A DNA stretch of 64,000 bases from an uncultured Pseudomonadales bacterium (lineage in GTDB: Bacteria > Pseudomonadota > Gammaproteobacteria > Pseudomonadales > Azotimanducaceae): the NCBI GenBank assembly GCA_958296195.1, contig OY282455.1:2480001-2544000 (forward strand). Reading direction: 5' to 3'. Positions 7,455-15,021 of the stretch are shown here, piece after piece. The position numbers were made by a program, and so were the translations under genes. How positions within the stretch are numbered: position 1 is the first letter of the stretch; each line of letters begins with the position of its first letter. The notes beneath the pieces were generated by a model, which was not told the origin of the DNA, searched no databases, and saw only the letters and a list, made by a program, of their open reading frames with translations.

Positions 7455-7642
7455 ATGAGAGCCCCCCCCCCCCCCGAACGGATGAGCGTAAGGCGGCAGC
7501 CAAAGAGATGCGGAAGGAAGGGAAACGGCCTTGGTCGAAGCCGAGCTTGCGCATTTTTGACGGTGCATTGCCAGTAGCGTCCGGCCCAACGAACGAAGTC
7601 AATGAATTTGCATTCTACAACCCCAGCCTTCTTTCGCCGTGA
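7455..7642 (+). CDS. Lasso-type RiPP precursor peptide 2, frame set by a poly-C tract
   Basis: Paralogue of precursor 1 inside the duplicated segment. The leader motif WSKPSLRIFDGALPVAS is retained and the predicted core is GPTNEVNEFAFYNPSLLSP. Gly1 and Glu8 are kept; residues 2, 3, 4 and 15 differ from core 1, so the two products would be variants of one scaffold. A Shine-Dalgarno-like GCGGAG precedes ATG at 7455, which is followed by a run of 14 C. As sequenced this ATG is out of the core frame by the same amount as in copy 1 (one extra C would join them). The in-frame TTG at 7424 is an alternative start without a ribosome site. The family call rests on motif spacing and neighbours. Confidence 0.6.
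7462..7475 (+). repeat. Poly-C tract, 14 C
   Basis: An uninterrupted run of 14 C near the 5' end of precursor gene 2, at the same place as the 19-C run in copy 1. The length differs between the copies by five, so the tract has changed since the duplication. Confidence 0.95.
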
Positions 7643-7671
7643 CCGGCATGCCGCCGGCGACCCCATCCCTT

Positions 7672-7775
7672 GCGGCAACGCCCGGCGCACTTCCACACCG
7701 TAACGGCGCTGGCGTGGCGGATGTCGGCGACCTGTGTGACTAGGCCGGGGCGTTAGTTTCGGCTGCAAGCACTGG
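7672..7775 (+). pseudogene. Remnant of the 3' end of a duplicated HPr-kinase-like gene
   Basis: The bases GGCAACGCCCGGCGCACTTC through GGCTGCAAGCACTGG match the last 100 or so bases of the kinase at about 6930-7035 with scattered substitutions. The P-loop and most of the gene are absent. It ends at the metG stop codon. Confidence 0.75.
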
Positions 7776-9788
7776 TCAGCGCACGTCCATGCCGGGTTTG
7801 GCGCCGCTGTCCGGGCTGAGCAGGAAGATGTCCTCGCCGCCGGGGCCGGCCGCCAGCACCATGCCTTCGGAAACGCCGAAGCGCATCTTGCGAGGGGCTA
7901 GGTTGGCGACCACAACCACCAGCCGGTCAGCCAAGTCTTCGGGCCGGTAGGCGGAGCTGATGCCGGCCAGCACCTGCCGCTGCCCATCGCCGGTGTCCAA
8001 GGTCAGCCGCAGCAGCTTGTCGGCGTCGGCCACGGGCGCCGCCGCGGCAACGCGGGCCACTTTGAGCTTGATCTTGTTGAAGTCTTCAATGGAGACCGCT
8101 TCGTCGGCGCCGTTGGCTGCGGCGGCGCCATCGGCCTCCGGGGCTTCCTTGGAGGCTTCCACCAGATTGTCCACATCCTTTTTCTGCATCCGCGTGAACA
8201 GCGGTTGGTAGGGGTTGATTTTGGCGCCCAGCAAGGGTTGGCCCAAATCCGCCCAAGCGAACGGGCGAGCGCCGAGGAAGTCCGCCGCCGCCTTGCACAT
8301 CCCCGGTAGCGCTGGCGTCAGGTAGATGGCCAGGATGCGGAACAGGTTCAGGCCTTGGCTGCACACCGCCTGGGCTTGACCACGCCGGTCGGCCTGCTTG
8401 ACCAGCTTCCAAGGCGCGTGTTTGGTGATGTACTGATTGGCCAAGTCCGCCAAGGCGACGACCTCGCGCATTACTCGCGAGACCTGCCCCGCCTCGTACC
8501 AATCGGCCATTTGCGCCCGTGTGTCGGCGAATTGCCGCCACAACGCCTCGTCCTCCAGACTGGCCGCCAGTTCGCCGTCGAACTGGTTGTTGATGATGCC
8601 GGCGCAGCGGCTGGCGATGTTGACCACCTTGCCCACCAAGTCGGAGTTCACCCGCTGCACGAAGTCCTCAAGGTTGATGTCGTAGTCATCGATCGTGCCG
8701 TTCAGCTTGGTGGCGTAGTAGTAGCGCAGGCACTCCGGGTTGAGGTGCTCAAGGTAGGTCGAAGCCTTGATGAAGGTGCCCCGGGACTTGGACATCTTCA
8801 CCCCATCCACAGTGATGAAGCCGTGGGTGTGGATGCGCGTGGGCTTGCGGAAGCCGGCCGCCTCCAGCACCGCCGGCCAGAACAGGTGGTGGAAGTTGAC
8901 GATGTCCTTGCCGATGAAGTGGTGCAGTTCGGTGTTGGCTTCGGCCCCAGCGTTCCAAAAGGCGTCAAAGTCCAAGCTCTCCCGGCGATCGGCCAAGTGC
9001 TTGAAGCTGGCCATGTAGCCGATGGGAGCGTCCATCCAAACGTAGAAGTATTTGTCCTCGGTGCCGGGGATCAGGAAGCCGAAGTAGGGTGCGTCCCTGG
9101 AGATGTCCCAGCTCTTCAGGCCGCCGTCCAGCCACTCGGCCAGCTTGTTGGACACCTCCGGCTGCACGGCGCTGCTGTTGGTCCAGTCCTGCAGCATTTC
9201 GGTGAACGGCGGCAGGTCGAAGAAATAGTGCTCGGAGCGCTTGACCAAAGGTTTGGCGCTGGACACTAGGGAGCGCGGATTGCCCAGTTCGGTGGCGTCG
9301 TAGGTGGCGCCGCAGGCGTCGCAGTTGTCGCCGTATTGGTCGGCGGCGCCGCAGCGCGGGCATTCGCCCTTGACGAAGCGGTCCGCCAGGAACATTCGGC
9401 GCTCCGGGTCGTGCAGCTGGGCCACCTCTTCGGTGTGGATCAGCCCTTGGTCCTTGAGGCGGGCGAAGATCAGTTCGGAGAGCGCCCGGTTCTCCTCGGA
9501 GTGGGTGGAGTGGTAGTTGTCGTACTCGATGCCGAAGCCGGCGAAGTCCCTGATGTGCTCCTCGCGCATGGCCTCGATCAGGGCCTCCGGCGCCAAGCCG
9601 GCCTGTTCGGCGTTCAACATGGTGCCGGTGCCGTGGGTGTCGTCCGCGCAGACGTAGATGCAGCGGTTGCCGCAGAGCTTTTGGAAGCGCACCCAGATGT
9701 CCGTTTGGATGTGCTCGAGCAGGTGGCCCAAGTGGATGGCGCCGTTGGCGTACGGCAGGGCGCTGGTGACGAGGATGCTGCGGGTCAT
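7776..9788 (-). CDS. metG: Methionine--tRNA ligase
   Basis: Cytoplasmic enzyme charging tRNA-Met. 670 residues, the length of the E. coli-type enzyme. The class I signature HLGH occurs near the N-terminus ([12 protein letters not shown]), zinc-knuckle cysteines at about 145-160 ([18 protein letters not shown]), and KMSKSRG at about 335. A C-terminal EMAP/Arc1p-type tRNA-binding domain begins near residue 560 ([14 protein letters not shown]) after a low-complexity linker. The start [16 protein letters not shown] is standard. In gammaproteobacteria metG is often divergent from apbC; here about 2.3 kb of other genes lie between them. Confidence 0.97.
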   Translation of the reverse strand: MTRSILVTSALPYANGAIHLGHLLEHIQTDIWVRFQKLCGNRCIYVCADDTHGTGTMLNAEQAGLAPEALIEAMREEHIRDFAGFGIEYDNYHSTHSEENRALSELIFARLKDQGLIHTEEVAQLHDPERRMFLADRFVKGECPRCGAADQYGDNCDACGATYDATELGNPRSLVSSAKPLVKRSEHYFFDLPPFTEMLQDWTNSSAVQPEVSNKLAEWLDGGLKSWDISRDAPYFGFLIPGTEDKYFYVWMDAPIGYMASFKHLADRRESLDFDAFWNAGAEANTELHHFIGKDIVNFHHLFWPAVLEAAGFRKPTRIHTHGFITVDGVKMSKSRGTFIKASTYLEHLNPECLRYYYATKLNGTIDDYDINLEDFVQRVNSDLVGKVVNIASRCAGIINNQFDGELAASLEDEALWRQFADTRAQMADWYEAGQVSRVMREVVALADLANQYITKHAPWKLVKQADRRGQAQAVCSQGLNLFRILAIYLTPALPGMCKAAADFLGARPFAWADLGQPLLGAKINPYQPLFTRMQKKDVDNLVEASKEAPEADGAAAANGADEAVSIEDFNKIKLKVARVAAAAPVADADKLLRLTLDTGDGQRQVLAGISSAYRPEDLADRLVVVVANLAPRKMRFGVSEGMVLAAGPGGEDIFLLSPDSGAKPGMDVR

Positions 9789-9851
9789 GGATGCGGACTT
9801 GGCTGGTCAGCCTCCACTATAACCCCAAGCCCCTTTGAACCCTACAATTGT

Positions 9852-9875
9852 CGCCCGCCGCGGCTTCGGCGGGCG
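9852..9875 (-). terminator. Hairpin between metG and the cupin gene
   Basis: Nine perfectly paired bases, CGCCCGCCG with CGGCGGGCG, and a six-base loop lie just downstream of the minus-strand cupin gene. There is no clear T-run (ACAATTGTAG follows on the minus strand), so it may be a weak or Rho-assisted terminator. Confidence 0.4.
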
Positions 9876-9924
9876 AGCCCGAACGGTGGGACTTTGGTTG
9901 ATGCGGAAGGGGCTCAGGCCGGCG

Positions 9925-10932
9925 CTAGGCGGCGCCGGCCTGGGCTAGCGCTTGGTACTCCATCCATGAAAGCACGTTGGTGATTGGCGTTCCCCTGCCG
10001 GAGTCAAACGCCACCGGCCCGTAAATGTTGGCGGTGTAGATGAGGTCTTCATCCGTCAGGCGCTGGGTGGATTCATGCCGTGCTCCGGCCGGCTCATAAA
10101 ACCAAACGCCGGCCCCGTAGCCATCCGGCGGCCCGGCGCGGTAGCCGATGCGTCCACTTAGCACCATGAAGTCCCCGGCGCCCAAATGATTGTGCGGCGG
10201 CGCCACCCCATTGTGGCGCACGATCATCGAGACGATGCCCGTCTCCTCGCTGACGCGCAGGATCTTCAGCGCGATGTCCGGCAGGCCGGCGCCCTCCAGC
10301 CAAGGCACTTCTCGCGTGTCGATGAAGTGGGGGTGGTTGAGCTTGGATTCGCCCCCGACTCGTCGCTTGCCGGAAACAACGATCTCGCTGGCGTTCCTTG
10401 CGGCGATGGCGAGGGGCTCGCCCTTGCCGGAGTGGGAATTGGGCTGCTTCTGCGCACAGGCGGCCAGCGTATTGGGCACCACCGTTACTCCATGTTGCTG
10501 GGCCAAATGAAGGACGTCCAAGCTGGTCAACGTGGAGGCAATGGCTGTTTCCGCTGACAGGAAGGCAAGTGCGCTGTAGAAGTTCGCCAGGAATTCCGCG
10601 TCGCCGTGGGCGGTCATGGAAGTGATGCGGGTGTTCGCGGGAATGTAGCCCCAGGCGCCGGGCTCAAGCACGCTCGTCGCGCCGTCCTCCGCATATTGAA
10701 CTGCGCCTGACAACACCAGCATGTCCATCCCGCCCAAGGCAACGGCGGCCGGCATGGCGGCGCCGGCCTCCAGCTTCACCACCGCGCTGAACACGCCGCT
10801 CTCGGTGCTGGCGCGAAGCGGCTTCAAATGCATCCCCGCCACCTTGGGGACCGCCATCCAGGGCAGCGCATTGGTGTCCACACCGCCTTCGATGCCGGTT
10901 GGATCGTAGTCGGGATTAAATCCTTCTGACAT
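9925..10932 (-). CDS. Double-cupin protein of the 2,4'-dihydroxyacetophenone dioxygenase-like group
   Basis: 335 residues with two cupin barrels. The second shows the metal-site pattern in RHNGVAPPHNHLGAGDFMVLSG (His at about 245-247) and a later His in GARHESTQ; the first (about 40-150, GGMDMLVLSGAVQYAEDG, AWGYIPANT) has lost obvious histidines in the equivalent loop. The arrangement resembles ChrR/DAD-type bicupins that cleave aromatic or diketone substrates, but the substrate cannot be read from the sequence. It lies on the same strand as, and about 70 bases from, a truncated TonB-dependent receptor gene. Together they interrupt the usual metG-apbC neighbourhood, which suggests an inserted uptake/catabolism segment. 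Confidence 0.65.
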   Translation of the reverse strand: MSEGFNPDYDPTGIEGGVDTNALPWMAVPKVAGMHLKPLRASTESGVFSAVVKLEAGAAMPAAVALGGMDMLVLSGAVQYAEDGATSVLEPGAWGYIPANTRITSMTAHGDAEFLANFYSALAFLSAETAIASTLTSLDVLHLAQQHGVTVVPNTLAACAQKQPNSHSGKGEPLAIAARNASEIVVSGKRRVGGESKLNHPHFIDTREVPWLEGAGLPDIALKILRVSEETGIVSMIVRHNGVAPPHNHLGAGDFMVLSGRIGYRAGPPDGYGAGVWFYEPAGARHESTQRLTDEDLIYTANIYGPVAFDSGRGTPITNVLSWMEYQALAQAGAA

Positions 10933-11006
10933 CGCTAGACCCTCCTAAAGTCCTCGCACGATTGCAAAGTCGTTGCAGTCTTCCCCAGCCCATGCGCCAG
11001 CACCCC

Positions 11007-12149
11007 TTAAAACATGTAGTTCAAAGTGACGCTGACAATGCGCGGTTGGCCGAGAGTGCCGATGTTGACTTCGGCGCCGCCGTCCAGCGCATGGAGGTTG
11101 GGCAATCTGTTCACGTCCGTAAAGTAGTTTTTGTCCGTCAAATTCTCCACTTGGAGGAGAGCTTCCCAGCGCTCACCCTGCAGGCCGAGTTGAGCGTTCA
11201 TCACTGTGTAATCGGGATTCCTAACGGTGTTCCACGCCTGCAGGCCCTCAAATGCGCCGGTGTGGCTTATCTGCAGGCCGGCGACAAGGCGAAGCCGATT
11301 CGACGGAGACAGAGGGGCGTCGTAGGCCGCCGCCAATACCCAACTGAGATCGTTGGTGTTGGGAACGGTGGTTCCCGAAATATCGACAACGGACCCACCA
11401 AGATCGACCGAGGTGCCGTCGTTCCACTCCGCCTCAATAGCCCCGATGGTCGCTGAGAGGCTGATGTATTCGGTGACTTGAAAATTCAGCTCCGCTTCAA
11501 TGCCATACTGTTCCGAATCCCCTAGGTTCACGATGCCTTCGATGACTTGCCCTCCGGCCTGCGCTTGGAACTCAACTTGACGGTCGCTGTAGTCGATGAA
11601 GAATACGGCGGCGCCCAAGGAAACTCGATCATCCAACAGCTTGGCTTTCCATCCGAGTTCGAAACTGGAGGCTTCCTCAATGTCGAAGCCGAACAGATCG
11701 TTCTCGCCGGCGAAGTTCGCCAAGTTATAGCCGCCCGGTTCATAGCCCTTGGCGTATGTGGCGTAAACCATCGACTGTTCCGAGAGCCATTTTGTCAGGG
11801 AGATCCGCGGCAGAACTTCGACGTCCTTTTGGCTGCTGCTGATGCCTGTGTCCAGGTTGTCGGTGGCGTTGCTCCATCTGTCTATGCGCAGGCCTAGATC
11901 CAGCTCCCAAGTTTCCCAAGCGTAGTTGGCGTTGGCGAAAGCCGCCAAATGCGACTTGTCCCGGTTGCGAATTTCGAAAGGCAGGGCTAGGCGATCCTGC
12001 TCCCTCCAGTTTTCCCAATCGTATTTGTGACTGAGGTGGAAAGCAAAGTTTTCTCCCCCGACCCTCGACCGCCAAGACTCGCCGTCGAACAGGCGGTGCG
12101 CGAGCGGGTGCGTTGCGGGCCTAGGAATGTGCGTGGCTAAGGCGTTACA
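11007..12149 (-). pseudogene. TonB-dependent receptor, 5'-truncated beta-barrel fragment
   Basis: The open frame encodes about 370 residues of outer-membrane barrel. It includes alternating strands such as YGIEAELNFQVTEYISLSATIG, the RLVAGLQISHTG segment, LQVENLTDKNYFTDVN near the end (typical of the last strands), and a terminal Phe (SVTLNYMF). Signal peptide, TonB box and plug domain are missing: upstream the frame runs into a stop at 12150-12152 and the apbC start. A TTG at 11948 gives only 313 residues. The fragment is best explained as the surviving 3' half of a receptor gene deleted from its 5' side. The barrel part is otherwise well preserved, with no internal stops. Confidence 0.75.
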
Positions 12150-12158
12150 CTAGCGGGC

Positions 12159-13175
12159 GTGAAAGTCGATCAGTTCAAAGATCCCTACCTGAAACGGCCT
12201 TGGGGGGAGATCGGTGCGCAAGTGCTTTTGAGCGGCGCTCGGGCGGTCGTGACCCTAGGCTATCCTGCGGCGGGAATGGTCGATGCAGTGGCCGCCCGTC
12301 TGCGCACGTTCCTCAATGCGCCCAACCTTGCTCTGGACTTGGAGTTCAAGCCCCCGCCGGGGCGCGGTTTCGCGCAGGTGAAGCACATCATCGCCGTGGC
12401 TTCCGGCAAGGGCGGCGTCGGCAAATCCACCACCGCCGTCAATCTGGCCTTGGCGTTGGACCGGGAGGGCGCCGCCGTGGGCCTGCTCGATGCGGACATC
12501 TACGGCCCCAGCCAGGGCATGATGCTGGGGGTGGCGCCGGGCCGCCGCCCGGAGATCAAGGAGGAGAAGTTTTTCGTTCCCATCAAGGCCCTGGGCTTGA
12601 AGGCCATGTCCATGAGCTTTTTGGTCGATGGGAACACGCCGATGGTCTGGCGCGGGCCGATGGCCACCGGCGCCTTGCAGCAGCTATTGGCGCAAACGGA
12701 TTGGGGACCGTTGGACTACCTGATCGTGGATATGCCGCCGGGCACGGGGGACATTCAGTTGACGCTGTCGCAAAAGGCCCCGGTCAGCGGCGCGGTCATC
12801 GTCACCACCCCCCAAGACATCGCCCTGCTGGACGCCCGCAAGGGCATCGAGATGTTCCGCAAGGTCGATATCCCGGTGCTCGGCGTGGTGGAGAACATGA
12901 GCTACTTCGCCTGTCCAGGCTGCGGCGCCAAGAGCGCGATCTTCGACAGCGGCGGCGGCACAAGGGTGGCGGAGGAGTTCGACGTGCCCTTGTTGGGCGA
13001 ACTGCCCCTGTCGCCGAGCATCCGCGAGCAGGCCGACGGCGGCGCCCCCACCGTGGCGGCGGACCTGGAGGGGGAAACGGCGCGAATTTATCGAGACATC
13101 GCCCGCCACGCCGCCGCCCGCATTTGGGGGCTGGGCAGCCCGGCGGCGCCTAGCATTCAGATGACGGAGGACTGA
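12159..13175 (+). CDS. apbC: Iron-sulfur cluster carrier protein ApbC/Mrp
   Basis: 338 residues of the Mrp/NBP35 ATPase family. The deviant Walker [16 protein letters not shown] lies near residue 85, followed by [11 protein letters not shown] and the Walker B-like [10 protein letters not shown]. The cluster-binding CxxC occurs in FACPGCG (about 250). The N-terminal DUF59-like domain is present ([20 protein letters not shown]). The start is a GTG at 12159. Its TGA overlaps the dcd ATG by one base, indicating translational coupling. The protein delivers Fe-S clusters to cytosolic apoproteins. Confidence 0.92.
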   Translation: MKVDQFKDPYLKRPWGEIGAQVLLSGARAVVTLGYPAAGMVDAVAARLRTFLNAPNLALDLEFKPPPGRGFAQVKHIIAVASGKGGVGKSTTAVNLALALDREGAAVGLLDADIYGPSQGMMLGVAPGRRPEIKEEKFFVPIKALGLKAMSMSFLVDGNTPMVWRGPMATGALQQLLAQTDWGPLDYLIVDMPPGTGDIQLTLSQKAPVSGAVIVTTPQDIALLDARKGIEMFRKVDIPVLGVVENMSYFACPGCGAKSAIFDSGGGTRVAEEFDVPLLGELPLSPSIREQADGGAPTVAADLEGETARIYRDIARHAAARIWGLGSPAAPSIQMTED

Positions 13176-13738
13176 TGGCCATCAAGTCCGATCGCTGGAT
13201 CAAGCGCATGGCCGCCCAAGGCATGATCGAGCCGTTCGAGCCGAACCAGGTGCGCAGCGCCGCCGCCGGCAAGGTGATCTCCTACGGCGCCTCCAGCTAC
13301 GGCTACGACGTGCGCTGCGCCCCTGGCTTCAAGGTGTTCACCAACATCCACTCGGCGGTGGTTGACCCCAAGGCGTTCGATGAGCGCAGCTTCGTCGATG
13401 TGAAAGGGGATGTCTGTATCATCCCGCCCAACTCCTTCGCCTTGGCCTCCACCATCGAATACTTCCGCATCCCGGCGGACGTGCTGACCATCTGCGTCGG
13501 CAAATCCACCTACGCCCGCTGCGGCATCATCGTCAACGTCACCCCCTTGGAGCCGGAGTGGGAGGGCAACGTCACCCTGGAGTTCTCCAACACCACCACC
13601 CTGCCAGCCAAGATCTACGCCAACGAGGGCGCCGCGCAGATGCTCTTCCTGCAGTCCGACGAACGCTGCGAGACCACCTACAAGGACCGCAAGGGCAAAT
13701 ACCAAGGGCAACGGGGGGTGACCTTGCCGCGGCCCTAG
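13175..13738 (+). CDS. dcd: dCTP deaminase
   Basis: Deaminates dCTP to dUTP for thymidylate synthesis. 187 residues, the normal length. Conserved elements include [13 protein letters not shown], the active-site region YTR-like stretch rendered here as [14 protein letters not shown], and [19 protein letters not shown] with the catalytic Glu. It is preceded by GGAGG and overlaps the apbC stop by one base. Confidence 0.95.
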   Translation: MAIKSDRWIKRMAAQGMIEPFEPNQVRSAAAGKVISYGASSYGYDVRCAPGFKVFTNIHSAVVDPKAFDERSFVDVKGDVCIIPPNSFALASTIEYFRIPADVLTICVGKSTYARCGIIVNVTPLEPEWEGNVTLEFSNTTTLPAKIYANEGAAQMLFLQSDERCETTYKDRKGKYQGQRGVTLPRP

Positions 13739-13784
13739 AAAAGGTGGGTTGAGGTGCGCTGACATGCGCATGCCAGCTTTATAA

Positions 13785-14108
13785 GTGGGTTTACGCGCTA
13801 CAATTAGCAGCGTAGCCATGTTATTTTTGTGGTTATTGGCTTGGGGACCAGTTATGGCAGGAACAATTGCACGCCCGCGTTTAGGGAAAAGTGGCGATGC
13901 CGGTCGGGCTTCATTGGGCTTTGAAACCTACCTTGAGGCGAACCAAGAAGCCGCTCGTCGCCGCTCTCGAGACGCCGCCAACGGCATGCTCTCAAGGGTC
14001 GAAAAATCTCCCTATGGAGGCTATGTGGTTCGCTCTTGGCCTATTGAAATTCTGGCCGACCCAGACATGCGGCGAGTTGTTGGCAGCTTCGGCGGAAAGG
14101 CCTACTAG
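13785..14108 (+). CDS. Small exported protein, unknown function
   Basis: 107 residues. The GTG start at 13785 is preferred over the ATG at 13818 because it supplies a basic N-terminus and a complete signal peptide (hydrophobic MLFLWLLAWGPVMA, likely cleavage after VMA). The mature part is basic and Arg-rich in the middle (EANQEAARRRSRDAANGML), with no Cys and no recognised domain. It is followed after eight bases by another reading frame on the same strand, suggesting a two-gene unit. I do not recognise the family. Confidence 0.45.
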   Translation: MGLRATISSVAMLFLWLLAWGPVMAGTIARPRLGKSGDAGRASLGFETYLEANQEAARRRSRDAANGMLSRVEKSPYGGYVVRSWPIEILADPDMRRVVGSFGGKAY

Positions 14109-14116
14109 GATCGGTG

Positions 14117-14554
14117 ATGTCCAAGGACGGTTCTTCGGGCGAAGTCGTTCATCAGCCAGGCGCTGCTCATCGGCTTGATGAACGGGCCATAGCTGAGGTG
14201 CTCGAAATTTAGAAGCGGAGAATCGATCGAGACAACCGTAGAACCGCCGCAATCGAGAAGGCGCTCGAAATAGAGGACGCGGAAAGCCAGCGACAATTCA
14301 CCTATGCTTCGCAAACACGCGACGCGGAATTGGGTCTGCAAAAGGATCATCTGGATTTTGTACGCAAGGTGGTTTGGGCTATATTGGGATGTGCCGGCGT
14401 CACCATCCTAGTTTTGCTAGGCCTTTTGATCTTTGGTGAAGACGCGCAGCGTACGGCTGCCTCAGCGGTAGTCAAACCCCTGTTACTTGGTATTGCCGGA
14501 TATGGCGTGATTACGGGTGTGAGCAAGGCTATTAACCGAGTGGCTGGGCGTTGA
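14117..14554 (+). pseudogene. Small membrane protein interrupted by an in-frame TAG
   Basis: ATG at 14117, preceded by AGGATCGG, opens a frame that is stopped by TAG at 14210 after 31 codons. The same frame continues with KRRIDRDNRRTAAIEKALEI and ends as a membrane protein (LDFVRKVVWAILGCAGVTIL then LVLLGLLIFG, and a second hydrophobic segment VKPLLLGIAGYGVITGV). Ignoring the stop the protein would be 145 residues: an acidic/basic helical N-terminus and two membrane helices, the layout of many small holin-like or accessory membrane proteins. A shorter product from a TTG at 14330 is possible. Either a real nonsense mutation or a base-call error explains the TAG. Confidence 0.45.
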
Positions 14555-14574
14555 TTCGTAAGCTAGACATATAG

Positions 14575-14677
14575 CAATACTTCCGCTTCCCTCGATTAGA
14601 TCGATGGCCTTTTTGGCTTGCTCCTGATGGTCATGGGTGGCGAACCGGATTAATAGGTTGGTGTCCAGCGTGATCAC
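14575..14677 (-). pseudogene. vapC: VapC-type PIN-domain toxin, N-terminal fragment
   Basis: The minus-strand translation starts MITLDTNLLIRFATHDHQEQ and continues AKKAIDLIEGSG. This is the first strand and helix of a PIN ribonuclease with the first catalytic Asp (LDTN). Similarity ends after about 35 residues, where the sequence enters the 3' end of the convergent membrane-protein gene; the remaining catalytic acidic residues are missing. The GTG start overlaps the stop of the antitoxin gene, as usual for vapBC. Confidence 0.7.
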
Positions 14678-14907
14678 GGTGCATCAAGCACCACAGGCTG
14701 GCATAGCTGATCGGTGTCAAGCCGTAGATTGCTCGGGTTGCGGGGCTGCCAAGCGGACAGGTCATTTCCCGTGGATGCAGAGGGGCGCAGCAGGACGTTC
14801 CCGTCCACCGCTTCCACGGAAAACCTGGTGCCGGGGCCTAGCGCGAGGGCCTCACGGATAAGCTTCGGTATGACTAGTTGGCCTTTGGAGGAAAGCTGAG
14901 TTTGCAT
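14674..14907 (-). CDS. vapB: AbrB-family antitoxin (VapB-like), orphaned
   Basis: 77 residues. The N-terminus MQTQLSSKGQLVIPKLIREA is the swapped-hairpin AbrB/MazE DNA-binding domain; the C-terminal half (LSAWQPRNPSNLRLDT) would hold the toxin-binding segment. The ATG at 14907 matches the family start; a TTG four codons earlier is less likely. It overlaps the toxin fragment by four bases (GTGA). With the toxin broken, the antitoxin is a solitary regulator or decaying. Confidence 0.75.
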   Translation of the reverse strand: MQTQLSSKGQLVIPKLIREALALGPGTRFSVEAVDGNVLLRPSASTGNDLSAWQPRNPSNLRLDTDQLCQPVVLDAP

Positions 14908-14986
14908 GGCGTCAACCAAGGTAAGACTAAGTAAGATAGATATGCGTCAGGATAGAAGCCTTCATTTTACCCGTCAACCCCACACC

Positions 14987-15009
14987 CCCCGAACACGAGA
15001 GTGTTGGGG
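14987..15009 (-). terminator. Hairpin downstream of purM
   Basis: CCCC(G)AACAC pairs with GTGTTGGGG around a four-base loop just after the purM stop on the minus strand. There is no T-run, so termination is uncertain; the palindrome could also be a small dispersed intergenic repeat. Confidence 0.3.
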
Positions 15010-15021
15010 ACAAATAAATCG

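Larger units (their letters stand above)
7089..7775 (+). repeat. Second copy of a tandem duplication (oxygenase 5' end - precursor - kinase 3' end)
   Basis: From about 7089 the sequence repeats about 5298 onward with high identity. It contains, in order, the 5' part of the TPR/oxygenase gene (minus strand), the intergenic promoter region, a precursor gene, and about 100 bases matching the 3' end of the HPr-kinase-like gene. The original unit was about 1.8 kb; the middle of the kinase has been lost from copy 2. The left junction falls exactly at the stop codon of the intact kinase, and the right end abuts the metG stop codon. Confidence 0.85.

Noticed and set aside
14987-15009. Dispersed REP-type element after purM
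   Set aside because: Only one copy is visible in the window, so it is listed as a hairpin only.
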